This document shows, piece by piece, positions 63,934-64,000 of a stretch of 64,000 nt of DNA. Numbering within the stretch: position 1 is the first letter of the stretch; the number at the start of each line of letters is the position of its first letter. Origin of the DNA: UBA1672 sp033851915 (GTDB taxonomy: Bacteria; Pseudomonadota; Alphaproteobacteria; Micavibrionales; Micavibrionaceae). Location of the stretch: the NCBI GenBank assembly GCA_033851915.1, contig JAWSVM010000001.1:310001-374000 (forward strand). The letters are read 5' to 3'. The notes under the pieces are model-generated. The model worked only from the letters and a program-made list of their open reading frames with translations, was not told where the DNA came from and searched no databases. The position numbers and the translations under genes are program-made.

Positions 63934-64000
63934 AGCTTAAAAAAAATGAAAATAAATGTGGCAATATTGTGGCACACCTGATATGATCATTACATAAAGT

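Overview
The window looks like a chromosomal segment of an alphaproteobacterium, roughly 45-50 % GC by eye, probably of the Micavibrio-like or Rhodospirillales-like branch. That placement is inferred from overall protein flavour and was not tested by a search. The organism appears prototrophic and motile: it encodes MetE/MetF, GuaA, ThrC, PdxS/PdxT and flagellar FlgK/FlgL. No insertion sequences, integrases, phage genes, CRISPR arrays, rRNA genes or replication origins were seen. One tRNA gene (Ala, GGC) is present. No gene-free gap exceeds about 300 bases.

Positions 1-38.5 kb are mostly housekeeping and small accessory genes. In order: two tandem cysteine hydrolases of the isochorismatase type; metE and metF; guaA; an FRG-domain protein and a one-domain XRE regulator; yaaA; a small lipoprotein and a His/Cys-rich metal-binding protein; a SulP transporter; an HI0933-type flavoprotein and a glycosyltransferase; pdxS-pdxT; a flotillin; thrC and an RluA-type pseudouridine synthase; a frame-shifted unknown gene; a YeiH transporter; a very acidic repeat protein; a tail-anchored small protein; a methyltransferase; tRNA-Ala; mscL; a Bax-inhibitor-1 protein; lemA and an M48 protease; a FIST sensor protein; asnB with a GT4 glycosyltransferase; AlgH; an M16 protease; a Bcr/CflA efflux pump; and the acpP-fabF-mltG group.

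From about 38.8 kb to the end lies a type IVB (Dot/Icm-like) secretion locus. Its left arm reads rightwards: a DsbC/G-like thiol oxidoreductase, an unknown helical protein, a lytic transglycosylase, dotD, dotC, dotB, icmT and a 669-residue periplasmic protein with two TcpQ/STN-like domains. Its right arm, also rightwards, is dotI(icmL)-dotH(icmK)-dotG(icmE)-dotF(icmG)-like followed by a multi-repeat membrane protein in the place where Legionella carries icmC-icmD. The two arms match the Legionella orders dotD-dotC-dotB and icmL-K-E-G-C-D. DotA, DotL, DotM, DotN, DotO, DotU and IcmF are not in the window and may lie beyond 64 kb.

Between the arms, on the opposite strand, is a tight gene run of five paralogous exported proteins (440-609 residues) leading into flgK and flgL. 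This family, which I do not recognise, has Sec signals, four recurrent cysteine positions and strongly conserved blocks at both ends. Its position inside the Dot/Icm locus, the shared divergent control region (57789-58029) and a nearby disulfide-handling enzyme suggest, by inference, a cysteine-bonded surface or periplasmic module that works with the secretion machine, perhaps linked to the flagellum. This is the best candidate for an undescribed system here. The second notable novelty is the Dot/Icm membrane protein at 62278-63933, which strings together about five IcmD/DotP-like units.
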